This document shows, piece by piece, positions 22,330-32,849 of a stretch of DNA of 64,000 nt (positions are counted from its first letter, which is position 1; every line of letters starts with the position of its first letter). Both the position numbers and the translations under genes were made by a program. The stretch covers positions 26,859,022 through 26,923,021 of the forward strand of contig OZ038509.1 in assembly GCA_964036315.1 (NCBI GenBank), in the 5' to 3' direction. The notes under the pieces were generated by a model that saw only the letters and a list, made by a program, of their open reading frames with translations, was not told the DNA's origin and did not search any database. Source of the DNA: Acanthosepion esculentum. Lineage: Eukaryota; Mollusca; Cephalopoda; Sepiida; Sepiidae.

Positions 22330-22760
22330 AGCTTAAAAGCCATCCTTTCAGCAGCATTTAAGCAAGCTCCTGTAGAGGACTCTTGGTTTGGCCATCATCA
22401 CAATAGCTAGAGAGGAGTAGATATGATAGGCATCAATCAACTACAGATCTCAAAATTTATTGCTGCATTTAAGTATTGCATTACTATTTGAGCTTACTTT
22501 TTAAAAATTTAATAATTCTTCTGCCACCACTTAATTTAAAGACAATTTGATGTATGTAGGTCCTTCTTATTGCAAGGCATTAAGTGCTGCCATATGCGAT
22601 AGGCAGCAATAAAATACAAAAGAACTCAAAATTGATTGCTGCATTTAAATACTGAATTAATGTTTAAGCTTACCTTTTAAAAGTTCAATAATAATTCTTC
22701 TGCTGCCACTTGATTTAAAGATGATTTCATGTATGTAGGTCCTTATTTTCTGTACAAACA
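22330..22760. repeat. Direct duplication, offset 178 bp
   Basis: The tract from CTCAAAATTTATTGCTGCAT (22448) to TGTATGTAGGTCCTT is repeated from 22626 with a few substitutions. About 120 bp per copy. No coding content is recognised. Confidence 0.7.
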
Positions 22761-23299
22761 ACTATCTCTATTTCATGGGTGTCAAAACAAGATAAAATTC
22801 ATGTAGTGCAAAGATGGGAAAATAGAAATTAGAATTAGTTATACATTCAACATTTGAAGAGTTAGAGAAACTTAATAACTAATTAAATAAAACCTATATT
22901 ATGGAATCTATATGAATAAATGTGAAATTGGAGCACAATTATCCAACGAATTCTGAGGTTAAAAAGCTCCAACTCTACTTTATAGTAATTTATATAAGGT
23001 GTTTACTCAATCCTCCATGAGAATGAGATGTGACATTTAACCATTTTCTTTTCATTTTTGAGTACTTTTATAGTCATGTATTTATTTAAATATTTGTATT
23101 TACTTAAATATTTGTATCTATAAAAAGAATGTATAAACATAAAAATATCTTAAAAATAATTGTTGGACTTTGTCCATTTCATAATGTGTGACGTCATTTG
23201 TTTACATTTGATATGCCATGAGCAGATATGAATTTGCGTGAGAGAATAATGGAAGATTGAAGTTTAAAGGCAGTAAATTCGACCTTGCTAATCGAACGA
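22761..23299. other. No recognised feature
   Basis: AT-rich sequence. A motif near 23100-23150 (ATCTATAAAAAGAATGTAT) recurs at 23480, a small local duplication flanking the tRNA-like sequence. Confidence 0.4.
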
Positions 23300-23385
23300 T
23301 TCTCTGTGGCTCGATCAGTTAAGAGCACGTCAGGCTATATGACAGTTCCGTATAGGATACAGTTTCGAATCCTGTCAGAGAACGA
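23300..23385 (+). tRNA. Class II tRNA-like sequence (pseudogene or SINE head)
   Basis: The acceptor stem TTCTCTG/CAGAGAA pairs perfectly over 7 bp (23300-23306 with 23376-23382). The D stem GCTC/GAGC is perfect. The anticodon stem has four of five pairs. A variable arm TCC/GGA is present, as in Leu/Ser-type tRNAs. The T arm has four of five pairs with loop TTCGAAT. The anticodon position reads CTA (23335-23337). Position 33 is G, not the expected T. A TTTT run four bases downstream could end pol III transcription. Fold is convincing; decoding function is doubtful. Confidence 0.55.
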
Positions 23386-23653
23386 ATATTTTCTATGAAA
23401 ATTTCTCGGACATTCAGGCTGGTCAATGTTGTTTAATACTGTTTATTATAAACAGATCATTTACTTAAATATTTATATCTATAAAAAGAATGTATAGACG
23501 TAAAAATGTCTTAAAAATAGTCATGTATATTGACTTTCAGAAACAGAGATATTTGAAAGAAATCCGGGGCACAGATTTACATTTTGGTAAGATTCCATAA
23601 CAGCACTCTCAAGAATTTTCAGTCTAAGTTACTTTTTCTTTTAATAAGTGTGG

Positions 23654-23654
<1 letters not shown>

Positions 23655-23712
<58 letters not shown>
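23655..23712. repeat. (TA)n microsatellite
   Basis: A nearly pure TA run of more than 50 bp. Confidence 0.95.
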
Positions 23713-23715
<3 letters not shown>

Positions 23716-23763
23716 CTCTTCAAACATTTTCAGTGGATGCCCATATTTGAGTAAACGCTCCAT

Positions 23764-23905
23764 TTAATTATTAAACAGCATTTTATTTTTGTCTACTGGC
23801 CTGAATATTCTAAAAATCTTATTAAAGAAGCAACTTCCAGCATGATTTGAACTTGTGTCCCCCTTTGAATATACAGGCTGGTAATTGAAACTAAATATAT
23901 ATCGG
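23764..23905 (-). mobile_element. tRNA-derived SINE, second family
   Basis: The minus strand holds a B-box-like AAGTTCAAATCATGC. The segment with CTGGCCTGAATATTC on plus and CTTATTAAAGAA matches 26525-26660, where the B-box is better (CAGGTTCAAATCC). Confidence 0.55.
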
Positions 23906-24009
23906 TCAGTTATGTGACATGCATGATACATGCTGAGGCAATCATGTATCATTTGATACATGACTGACGAGGCAGTTCCCCCACCACCACCACTACAGTA
24001 GGTTGCCTT

Positions 24010-24235
24010 TTCTTTCTGCGGTAGAACAGTTGCCATCCAAGGCTATAGAACCAGGTCTGTCCTGCTATTTACCCATAGCTGGGGGGAGAAGACGAGGATT
24101 CATACCTTTCCCAAGGGTATTAGCATGTAAGTGAATGTAATGAATTTGACTGGAATTTGAACTTGGCTCTACTGATTCATCAATCCAAGCTGCTATCCAT
24201 TACTCCACTGTGCTGTTTAATAAATAAATGGAGCA
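24010..24235 (-). mobile_element. tRNA-derived SINE
   Basis: Minus-strand copy of the 19895-20165 family: CTTTCCCAAGGGTATTAGCA, ATTTACCCATAGCTGG and AAGGCTATAGAACCAGG are its reverse-complement hallmarks. The tRNA-like head lies at about 24165-24225. Confidence 0.65.
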
Positions 24236-24321
24236 TGTACTCAAATATGGCTAGCCACTAAATATAATATTTAAAGTGAGAAAATATGTTGGATTAATAA
24301 ATTTTTTTAAATCCATTACTT

Positions 24322-24324
<3 letters not shown>

Positions 24325-24365
<41 letters not shown>

Positions 24366-24500
24366 TAATTTACTAAGCGTAACTTAGATGTGGCACAAGG
24401 GTGAAAATATGGGGGACCCACTGAGAATCAAATTCACTATTCAGTTGTAATTGATCTAGCAAGACAAGCTTGCTAATGATCACACCAGATTGAAGTCCCC
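24325..24500 (-). mobile_element. (TA)n followed by a tRNA-derived SINE head
   Basis: A TA run (24325-24363) is followed by AAGCGTAACTTAGATGTGGC and a minus-strand tRNA-like head. The B-box is degenerate (AGAATCAAATTCACT on plus). The intact relative is at 43252-43375. Confidence 0.6.
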
Positions 24501-24893
24501 ACTTCTGAGATACCGGAAATGACATTGAGTGTCAAAGATAATGTAAGAGAGAAAAAAAGAAAGAAAAGAAATAAAGAGAGAGTAGGTGGAGACAAAAAAA
24601 TGATGAAAAGGAGAAATAACCACAACATTCTACACATGTGCACATAAACACATGTATGTGTACATGGACACACATACACACAATAAGAAAGTTAAAAAAA
24701 ATAATTTATGCACTTTTGGTGTTGATTTATCTCTATATAAAAATAATGAAAATGAGAAATTTAGCAGTCAATTGCTGATATCTCCTGATGAGTGGACGGA
24801 ATGATTACAAAAATGTTTGTCTATGAAATTCTAGAGTTGGAGTGCTGAATATAACATCAATCAGTTAAATGACAAGTTTGATATTTGTATTGA

Positions 24894-25125
24894 CATTTAT
24901 CACTCTGTATGTGACTTCATTTGCTGTACAAAAAGTTGATCCTGCCACTGACAGTAACCCTGATCACTGAAGAACAGTGTTTGAATTTCATAGTTGTGTT
25001 GTCATATCCTGCTATAGCAACAGAAAACAACTTTGAGGGAAATTAACAATAAGGGTATTGCAAATGAGGGGCCTTAAAGAATGCAATAGAAAGGGAAGTA
25101 ATATTAATAATGGTGTGTGCTAAGG
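24894..25125. mobile_element. Second copy of the 11189-11421 MITE
   Basis: The left end CATTTATCACTCTG differs at one base from the first copy; the right end (GTGTGTGCTAAGG) is more diverged. Length (232 bp) and interior match. Confidence 0.55.
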
Positions 25126-25130
25126 TTTAA

Positions 25131-25133
<3 letters not shown>

Positions 25134-25188
<55 letters not shown>

Positions 25189-25190
25189 CA
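25134..25190. repeat. (TA)n microsatellite
   Basis: Pure TA run of about 52 bp. Confidence 0.95.
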
Positions 25191-25379
25191 TGTTTTTGTG
25201 TGTAACAATTGAGGAGTAGTGTGCAAAATTTTGAAGAGATGGACAGAAGTTATGACCACCCCTTCATGCCCACACACAAAGAGCAAACTACAAAGCCAAC
25301 CCCTTCATTCTCTCTCTCTCTCTGCGAACTACAATCCAAGTGAAAGTAACCACGAAAAACAAAAGACACACAACTGCAA

Positions 25380-25850
25380 AGAAAGAATGAAAAAGAAAAA
25401 GATAGATAAAGGGAGAAAGAGATAGGGAGAAAAAGAAAGAGAGGGAGAGAGAGAGGGGGAGAAAAAGAAAGAGATAGAGAGAGGGAGAAAAAGAAAGAGA
25501 TAGAGAGAGAAGGAGAAAAAGAAAGAGATAGAGAGAGAAGGAGAAAAAGAAAGAGATAGAGAGAGAGGGAGAAAAAGAAAGAGAGAGAGAGAGAGAGGGA
25601 GAAAAAGAAAGAGATAGAGAGAGAGGGAGAAAAAGAAAGAGATAGAGAGAGAGGGAGAAAAAGAAAGAGATAGAGAGAGAGGGAGAAAAAGAAAGAGATA
25701 GAGAGAGAGGGAGAAAAAGAAAGAGATAGAGAGAGAGGGAGAAAAAGAAAGAGAGAGAGAGAAAAAGAAAGAGAGAGAGAGAGGGAGAAAAAAGAAAGAG
25801 ATAGAGAGAGGGAGAAAAAGAAAGAGAGAGAGGGAGGAATAGAAAGGAGA
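25380..25850. repeat. Polypurine minisatellite of about 470 bp
   Basis: Almost only A and G on the plus strand, built on a unit near 28 bp (GGGAGAAAAAGAAAGAGATA plus a GA run) repeated about 15 times with length variants. A short (CT)n run stands upstream at 25311-25323. The serine/leucine/phenylalanine-rich minus-strand open frame across it is a repeat translation. Confidence 0.95.
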
Positions 25851-25869
25851 TAAATCTATGTCAGACAAA

Positions 25870-26140
25870 ACTTGGCCAAGGTTTATATTTTATTTCAGTT
25901 TGAATTAAACTTCCCATAAAGTTACTTTTCAAGGTGTCTCGGATTGTGGGATTGACTATTACTAGTGATGATGTTCTAATTTATCAGCAAATTTGACTCT
26001 CAAGATCACTCAAGGTGCGTCACAAAAGTGTGCATCCAAAAGCTATGCACATGTGCGCGCCTGCATGCATGCCTGCACACAATTAATGGATTTTTATTTG
26101 TTAATCCAACAGATTTTATCACTTTAAACATTATTTTTAA
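25870..26140. other. No recognised feature
   Basis: AT-rich single-copy-looking DNA between two minisatellites. Confidence 0.35.
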
Positions 26141-26144
26141 TGGA

Positions 26145-26530
26145 TACTCATAATTGAGCAGACACTTCGTTTTTTTTGTGGGGGGTTCCAAATCAGTATA
26201 TCTATTGTTGTCCACTGGGATACTCATAATTGAGCAGACACTTCGTTTTTTGGGGGGGGGGGGGGTTCCAAATCAGTATATCTATTGTTGTCCACTGGGA
26301 TACTCATATTTGAGCAGACACTTCGTTTTTTGTGGGGGGGGGTTCCAAATCAGTATATCTATTGTTGTCCACTGGGATACTCATATTTGAGCAGACACTT
26401 CGTTTTTTGTGGGGGGGGGTCCAAATCAGTATATCTATTGTTGTCCACTGGGATACTCATATTTGAGCAGACACTTCGTTTTTTGTGGGGGGGGGGTTCC
26501 AAATCAGTATATCTATTGTTGTCCACTGGC
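26145..26530. repeat. G-run minisatellite, five units of about 77 bp
   Basis: Units start with TACTCATAATTGAGCAGACA or the TATTTG variant at 26145, 26221, 26301, 26378 and 26454. Each holds a run of 6-14 G after TTTTTT. The open frames across it are repeat translations. The last unit leads into the SINE at 26525, so the array may have grown from that SINE's flank. Confidence 0.9.
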
Positions 26531-26750
26531 CTGAATATTCAAGAAATCTTATTAAAGAATATATGTGCCTTTGAGCAGGATTTGAACCTGAGTTCCCCTT
26601 TGCAGGAGAATCTGTCTTTATATCCCATGTACTTTTAACAGACTTGGCCATGAAGAACATTGTGGAGCAAAGCAGCATAGAACCATGTTTAATTAATGAC
26701 AGTCTTTGTGGCTGAGTTAGCAAAGAGCACATAAAAAGAGACCGCCTCAA
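26525..26750 (-). mobile_element. tRNA-derived SINE, second family
   Basis: The minus strand has TGGCCAAGTCTGTTAAAAG at the A-box position (about 26650) and CAGGTTCAAATCCTGC at the B-box (about 26590). The downstream body matches 23764-23905. The plus strand near 26708-26735 also carries TGGCTGAGTTAGCAAAGAGC, another tRNA-like string. Confidence 0.6.
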
Positions 26751-26759
26751 ATAACGCCG

Positions 26760-27395
26760 ACACAGTTCGCAGTAAGAACTAAATTCTAACTATTTTTTCT
26801 TTTTTGTGTGTAACAATCCCCTTCTTCCCAGACTCTGAAATTACAGATTGAATCTACGGACTGTCAAGGATTACTCGGACCTTTCAAAGTTTACACAACT
26901 GTACACTGTTCAATTATTAAGGTTAATAACACACTATTTTAAATTACAAAATTGTACTTGGATTAAACAAAAATATAATACATATTACTTATAATACATT
27001 GCTTCTAGTCATCCGTTTTGACAGCATGGGGACACTAGTGTTTGTGTTTATAAAAAAAAGGAGAGAAATAAAATATTGACATATGCTGCATTTCTTTTGT
27101 TCATTCTTCTGATAATTCTCTCATCTTTACCAAGTGTTTTTGTTTGGATTGTGCTATAGAAATTATACAATTACTATTCTGCTCATTTGTCTATAACAAC
27201 CAATTAACACTTTAATTTGATTAATTCTCATCCTTTCTTTTATTCTTTCTCGTCTCTCACTACCGTCCGTCGTAGCCATCCTGCCAAGAGTACAAAGGAT
27301 TAATTCCTCGCTCACAAATTGTATGAATATAGACAGATGGCAAAAAAAATCAATCCAGAATAAGATCTTTTTTGTTTTGTTTTTTTTATACTAAA
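26760..27395. other. No recognised feature
   Basis: AT-rich sequence, no conserved frame or repeat recognised. Confidence 0.35.
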
Positions 27396-27399
27396 GTTA

Positions 27400-28190
27400 A
27401 CCCAATAAAAATCTCGAGAGCCACTCAAGCTAGAGGATTATGATGAATGAGGTGCGGGGAAATGAATACAAGAGTAGGACGGGAGGATGATGAGGTTCAA
27501 AAGGATTGATAATATTTGATACTTGATTTGAAATAGTTAAGGTTCTAGTGTTCAGGGAAGTATCTTCATGAGAGTTTGTTCCACAAAGCAGCTGTTTTGG
27601 GAGAAAAAGCTGTCCGAGTAGAACTTCCTACTTACAAATGGAATATGAAAGGAATGAGGGTGTTTTGACTCCATGGACATAGCATAGTGAACCTTAACTG
27701 GTGAAACTGAAAACAAATAAATAAATAAAAAATATTGCATCTCCTTGGTCTCACTTTCTCAACTGACATTAAGTGGAGGAGTTATATTGAATCAATTATT
27801 AGGTCTGCTGCTATGAAAGTTGGATCACTGTGTTGAGGCAGATAATTTTTCTTGTCAAAATCAGTCTTGCACATTTATAAATCTACCATTCGTCTGTACA
27901 TTGAATACTGCTGTCATAGTTGGTCTGATGTTCCTACTACATCTTGATATTCTTGATAAAATCCAAAGTGTCTGTAATGTTATTGGCGCTGACCTGGCAT
28001 CTTGACTTCAGTCACTTTCTCACCAACGTGATGTGGCTTCCCTTTATCTCTTCTATAAATATTTTCATGGAACTAAGAAATAGTGAGAGAGTAGTGATAG
28101 GCCAGTGGTGTTAGGTTTGTGGGAAAAAGGCTGCAGAGGGGAAAAATAAATCATCATCTACAAGGCCGCATAAACAGGTTTGAATTCGTA
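27400..28190 (+). mobile_element. Dispersed repeat interrupted by a jockey-like LINE piece
   Basis: The flanks 27400-27710 and 28073-28190 together align with 7900-8290. Between them, 27730-28072 encodes the jockey-like C-terminal region (ILDKIQSVCNVIGADLAS, LSHQRDVASLYLFYKYFHG), with a stop after LAS. The junction ATTTTCATGG|AACTAAG restores the sequence seen undisturbed near 8165. This is a nested insertion, with the LINE piece younger. Confidence 0.6.
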
Positions 28191-28490
28191 CGGAAATAAA
28201 GATGAACACTGGGATTGATTAATACATAAATAAATAGATATGAAAAGACTAATTTATAAAAAAAACTAAGATTATATAATTACTAATCTGCATTAAAAAA
28301 AAAAGTTTCAAGAACATCACTTACTCACTTTTGTTTATTAGATATTGAATTAGTGTCCTCCATAGCTTACCTGATTTTTCAACCAATCTAATGAATATTT
28401 ATGAGTGTTCTTACATAAAAAAATTTTGAAAAACCAATAACATTTTTACTCTTGTATACAAATACTTGTTATAAAATGAAATCCTTGCAT
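28190..28490. other. No recognised feature
   Basis: AT-rich DNA before the PLE-associated repeats. Confidence 0.35.
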
Positions 28491-28494
28491 TTGC

Positions 28495-28930
28495 CTTGAT
28501 AAAGTCCCTTAGAGGATGAAACGCATCAGCTACGATAAGGTTTCCTTTTGATTTCAGTTGGGTTTCGCTACCCGGCTTGAGGCAATCAGATGTCTAGCCA
28601 CACTGATGAGCTGTGAAACAGTGGATGACAATATATACTCCCTAAAAAATTTAATTTGGTCTAGCACTCTTGGAAGAAAAGTGTGAATTTGTAAACAATG
28701 ACAACTGCTGCTAATATTGCAAAGCTCTTCCATGAATTAAGCCCTATCGGTCACTGGCATATTTATTCAAAATACATAAAAATTCGCCTTCCTCTCAACC
28801 GAGTGCTGATAGCTCAAGGATAAAATCTGTGACCGATGTTAAATTAGTCAGGTTTCACTTCCAGCTTGAGGCAATAGGATGTCTAGACACACTGATGATC
28901 TGCGAAACAGTCTGTCTGTGGGTGATAATA
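28495..28930 (+). repeat. PLE-associated direct repeats upstream of copy A
   Basis: A tract GGCTTGAGGCAATCAGATGT, then CACTGATGAGCTGTGAAACA, lies at about 28573-28620. It recurs about 288 bp later at 28863-28910. An older tail-like string, AGTCCCTTAGAGGATGAAAC, is at about 28507. The second copy runs into a short TA and GA run and then into the PLE coding region, which fits a tandem terminal repeat of a PLE. Confidence 0.6.
28888..28920 (+). ncRNA. Hammerhead ribozyme-like motif upstream of PLE copy A
   Basis: Helix I is CACA (28888-28891) with TGTG (28917-28920). The core CTGATGA is at 28892-28898 and GAAA at 28904-28907. Helix III is ACA/TGT with loop GTC, followed by C at 28916, giving a GUC cleavage triplet. 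Every conserved core base is present. Helix II is only five bases (TCTGC) and does not form a stem, which would weaken or abolish cleavage. The upstream repeat copy at 28599-28630 keeps CTGATGA and GAAA but has lost helix III. Confidence 0.55.
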
Positions 28931-28959
28931 TAATATATATATATATATATGAGAGAGAG

Positions 28960-30540
28960 AGAAATAAAACATTTGTCATGGACCTAGTATATAGTAACCC
29001 TGAATGTAGACTGATCAATCCAACTAAAATGCAAATGAGGAGAATTAGTAAAGTTATCTTACAGGAAATTTGTGATATACTTAGAATAGCCTTAAATATT
29101 AATCAATGGTGTGGTACTAGTGACTGCATTAAATGGTTTAATAATTACAACAAAAATAACAAATGCTATGTTATAAAATACGATATTAAAGAGTTTTACT
29201 CATCAATCACAGAAAAAAAATGGTTAAAGAGGCGTTAGATCTAACTAAAGAATATGTATCCATACCAGAAGATAAAATTAAAGTCATCATGCATTGTCGT
29301 AAGTCTTTACTGTACCAGAACGAGACATTATGGATTAAGAAAGGCACTAGCGGCAATTTTGATAATCCAATGGGAGCATATGATGGGGCCAAATTATGTG
29401 AGTTGGTAGGATGTTTCTTATTGAATAACCTAAACGAATTTATTGACCCCAGTAACCAAGGCCTGTACCGGGATGACAGTTTAATTATCGTTGATAACTG
29501 TACCCCTAGGAAAGGAGATATTATCCAGAAGAAGTTACACTCAATGTTTAATAAATTTGGATTTAAGTTAGATATAGAAACCAATTTAAAAATCACAGAT
29601 TATCTTGAGGTTACGCTTGACTTGTATAATGGCACTATCCCCCCCCCCCCCCCCGGCCATTTAGGAAAAGTAACCAACAGCCCTGCTATATTGATGTAGG
29701 TTCCAACCACCCAAAACACATCTTAAACAAATCCCCAACAGAATCATCTTCAGGTTATCCACCAATTAATCCGACACTAGTATCTTTAACCAAAACAAAC
29801 ACGATTATGAGATGGCATTGGAAAAAAGTGGATACAAAACCAAGCTAGTCTATGTGAATATGGATAATTTGTCCAATATATATGATAAGAGGAAAATAGG
29901 GCTAGAGAAATATTATGGTTTATCCCACCATCCAATTTAGCTGTAACCACCAAAATAGGAAAGGAATTTTATAAAATATCAAAAAAGAATTTCCCCCCCA
30001 TCCAACTCCAAAGCTTTACACAAAATTTCCAATAGGAATACAGTCAAAATGAGCTACATTTGTATACCCAATATGACTAATTGGATTAAGAAATATAATA
30101 TTAAAAAGATTAAAAATAAACAAAATACCAATCCCCCCCACCAATGTAACTGTAGGAATAAGGCGTTTTGCCCTCTTAAGGGCAAGAGTCAGCATGAATG
30201 CGTAGTTCACAAAGTAGAAGTATACAGGAATAAACCTAGAATTAGTTGTGAGAACAAAAAACTTTATATTGGTTCTACTCAAAGAATTTGAAAAAAAGAT
30301 ACTATAATCACATAAGAAGTTTCAAACATGAAAGTTATAGACAGTACCAATCTATCTAACACCATATGTGAAAAATTTAAAAAAAGAGGAGAAATCAACC
30401 CAATTTTAAAATGGGAGATAATAAAGAAATGTTATAGCTATAAATCTGGGAATAGGTATTGCCTCTAATGCATGGAGTAGAAACTAGCAATAGCTACTTT
30501 TAGAAATCCTGATATGTTACCTAACCAAAGATCAGAAATC
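28960..30540 (+). pseudogene. Penelope-like element copy A: RT plus GIY-YIG
   Basis: The plus strand reads an RT and nuclease in several frames. The first frame (to 29238) ends in CYVIKYDIKEFYSSITEK, RT motif A. A one-base slip at the A run near 29213 shifts to the frame at 29220-29699, with MGAYDGAKLCELVG and the catalytic LYRDDSLII. A C run at 29640-29654 and a stop break this frame. Later pieces give VKMSYICIPNMTNWIKKYN, the linker CNCRNKAFCPLKGKSQHECV and KLYIGSTQR, the start of the GIY-YIG fold (30040-30290). C-terminal remnants reach about 30540. Copy B lies at 47330-48720. Confidence 0.8.
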
Positions 30541-30709
30541 CTTCATGGATGTAAGCATAAGAAAGTTTGGCTACTGGAATAAAAGAATAGTAATTATTTT
30601 CATAATTTTATTTCATTTTTTATTTTTAACATCGTATGGTTTTATGCTAATTTTTAGTTTTGAGTGTTTCTTTTTAACCAATAAATATGTTCCTTTCTCC
30701 TATCCTAGA

Positions 30710-30770
30710 TCAACCAGTTTGCCCTGAACATCCATTTAGGTGAAACTTAGGTAGGTAGTTTCTGGCTCAT
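30710..30770 (+). ncRNA. Hammerhead-like relic in the PLE copy A tail
   Basis: After the coding remnants the tail reads CTGAACA (30724-30730), a short helix II and GAAA (30742-30745). Helix III is ACT/AGT, with T at the cleavage position (30760). The outer helix I pairs CCAG (30714) with CTGG (30762). Core position 8 is C and not G, so this copy should be inactive. Copy B has the better core CTGAAGA but a weaker helix III. Confidence 0.35.
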
Positions 30771-30779
30771 AAGGATTTT

Positions 30780-31024
30780 TAATACTCTGCTCTACTTAGT
30801 GTATTGAGCACTTTATGTTTTTTTCTTATTTTACTCAATTCGGATCTTTTCTTTTGGCTCGGCATTGTGGTGTTGGGCAACTTGTTTTCAACCAACTCTG
30901 ATGATTTTAGTCTTTTCTTATTTTTCCAAATTTTTCCCCAGATACCAGTTTGTTTAAATATATTTTTTTTTGCAAATTGTACTATCCATTTTTTTTATAC
31001 TAGTCGAATATAGGTATTAAAATA

Positions 31025-31096
<72 letters not shown>

Positions 31097-31368
31097 GTCA
31101 GCAGTCTTTCTTTTAAACATTTTTTGCTACTTATGACATACAAGTAAAATTTAATTAATTTTTTTTTATTTAGTTCTTCCACCATTCTTACATTTTTCCA
31201 TTTGGTGGGAGTCAGGGAGTGCAGAAATTGTCCATTGTCCCAAGAGCTTTCGGACGTTTCTTTCACCATTTTCAAGGTTTTGTTTTTTTTTTAGATGTTG
31301 TTAATTTCTCTTCATGTTTTGAATACTACATACAAAATCAAATTTTCCTTGCCTGTCATATTTAATGA

Positions 31369-31449
<81 letters not shown>

Positions 31450-31450
31450 T
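30780..31450. repeat. PLE 3' flank and two long (TA)n runs
   Basis: AT-rich flank with TA runs at about 31028-31092 and 31372-31446, each over 60 bp. Open frames rich in YI are TA translations. Confidence 0.8.
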
Positions 31451-32017
31451 TAGTTTACGAAAAACTAGGTAATCCGTATGGGTAGACCCAAGAAGGATAA
31501 AATCCAGAGAGCTCAATGTAAATCAGAGCTAATAATTTAAATAAAAACAGACCACTTTAAGGTTCCATATAATAAATTATTTCACCACAGCCCTTTTAAA
31601 GGTAGGCGGATCATCAGATTTTATTTCCAAAGGTTGAAATGAAAAATGAAAAGAAATTTACACATTTATGACAGGCAGTAATAAGTAAATTAACGAAGTG
31701 AGGAAGTGAAGTGGGTAGAGAGACATGATTGAGTTAGATGTAACATTTCTATTCTTTCAAATTTAAATTTTTAGAGGAAATCCAGACATTGACACATTAA
31801 ATCTGTTAATGGAAGTTATATATTGATATGGGAGGGGGATAGGACAAAAAGGCATAAAGAGAAATAGAGAGAAAGAAGTTGTGATAAAGTGTCATTAACT
31901 TTCTTTGGAATGGACGCTGTTTTTTGCTTTACTTTGAGAGTTCATAAATATTATAATTTTTTATATAAGTTTGAATGTTTAAACAGTCTAAGGAATTTAA
32001 TTATATGTTAGTTAAAG

Positions 32018-32053
<36 letters not shown>

Positions 32054-32777
32054 CACACTATTTACATTCTTCTGCTGATTGTCGTCATCCTTGTTGCCAT
32101 ATATGAATATGGCAACAAACATGTGTTAATACATATGATGCATATACATTATGCATACATAAAAAGATTTTGTATGTACGTACATGTGTAATTGGCATAC
32201 AGGTAAGAATTAAATATTACAAGGATGCACCAGAATTTTAGAAATACCAAAGTGAGGTATGGCCCGAAATCAGTTGGGAACCACTGATCAAGAGGCTTGA
32301 AATGATCAAATGGTTAAGAATTCAGACTTGTACAAACTGCCTGTGTCATTTTCATGAAATTCTCTTCGGAATTCAACAATGACATCCATTCTTTCTGCTT
32401 GGATCACACAACTTTGTTTTCTGATTTGAGTGTGATAAATTCTGGAACTAAACAGGAGGGGAAAAATGCATTCACAGAAAGAGAAGATTAGCTTGCAGGT
32501 TGAAATGTGATAGATTTAAAAATGAAAAACATTTTTACTTGAAAAGTAAAAAAATCTTTTCTTTTAATTAAATCATAAAATAAACCTTATGTCCTTCAAT
32601 TGTGTGTTTTTTCAAAACAATCTTGAAAAATAAAATACTGGAAAGAGAAACAAAATTTGTTGTATAAGATAAAGGATTTTGTTTAAATTGATTGGAAAAT
32701 CCATCTCTATTACATTTGAATAAGAGATTTTATCTCTGATATATTCAGTTGAAATTTGCACACATACATACACACCC

Positions 32778-32800
<23 letters not shown>
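31451..32800. other. AT-rich DNA with a short PLE-tail fragment
   Basis: Mostly unrecognised. A TA run is at about 32023-32050. Directly after it, 32053-32125 carries a minus-strand PLE-tail piece (CACTATTTACATTCTTC and CATCCTTGTTGCCATAT). A CATA/TA array begins near 32760. Confidence 0.5.

Positions 32801-32845
<45 letters not shown>

Positions 32846-32849
<4 letters not shown>

Noticed and set aside
25329..25868. 179-residue serine/leucine/phenylalanine-rich minus-strand frame
   Set aside because: It is a translation of the polypurine minisatellite.
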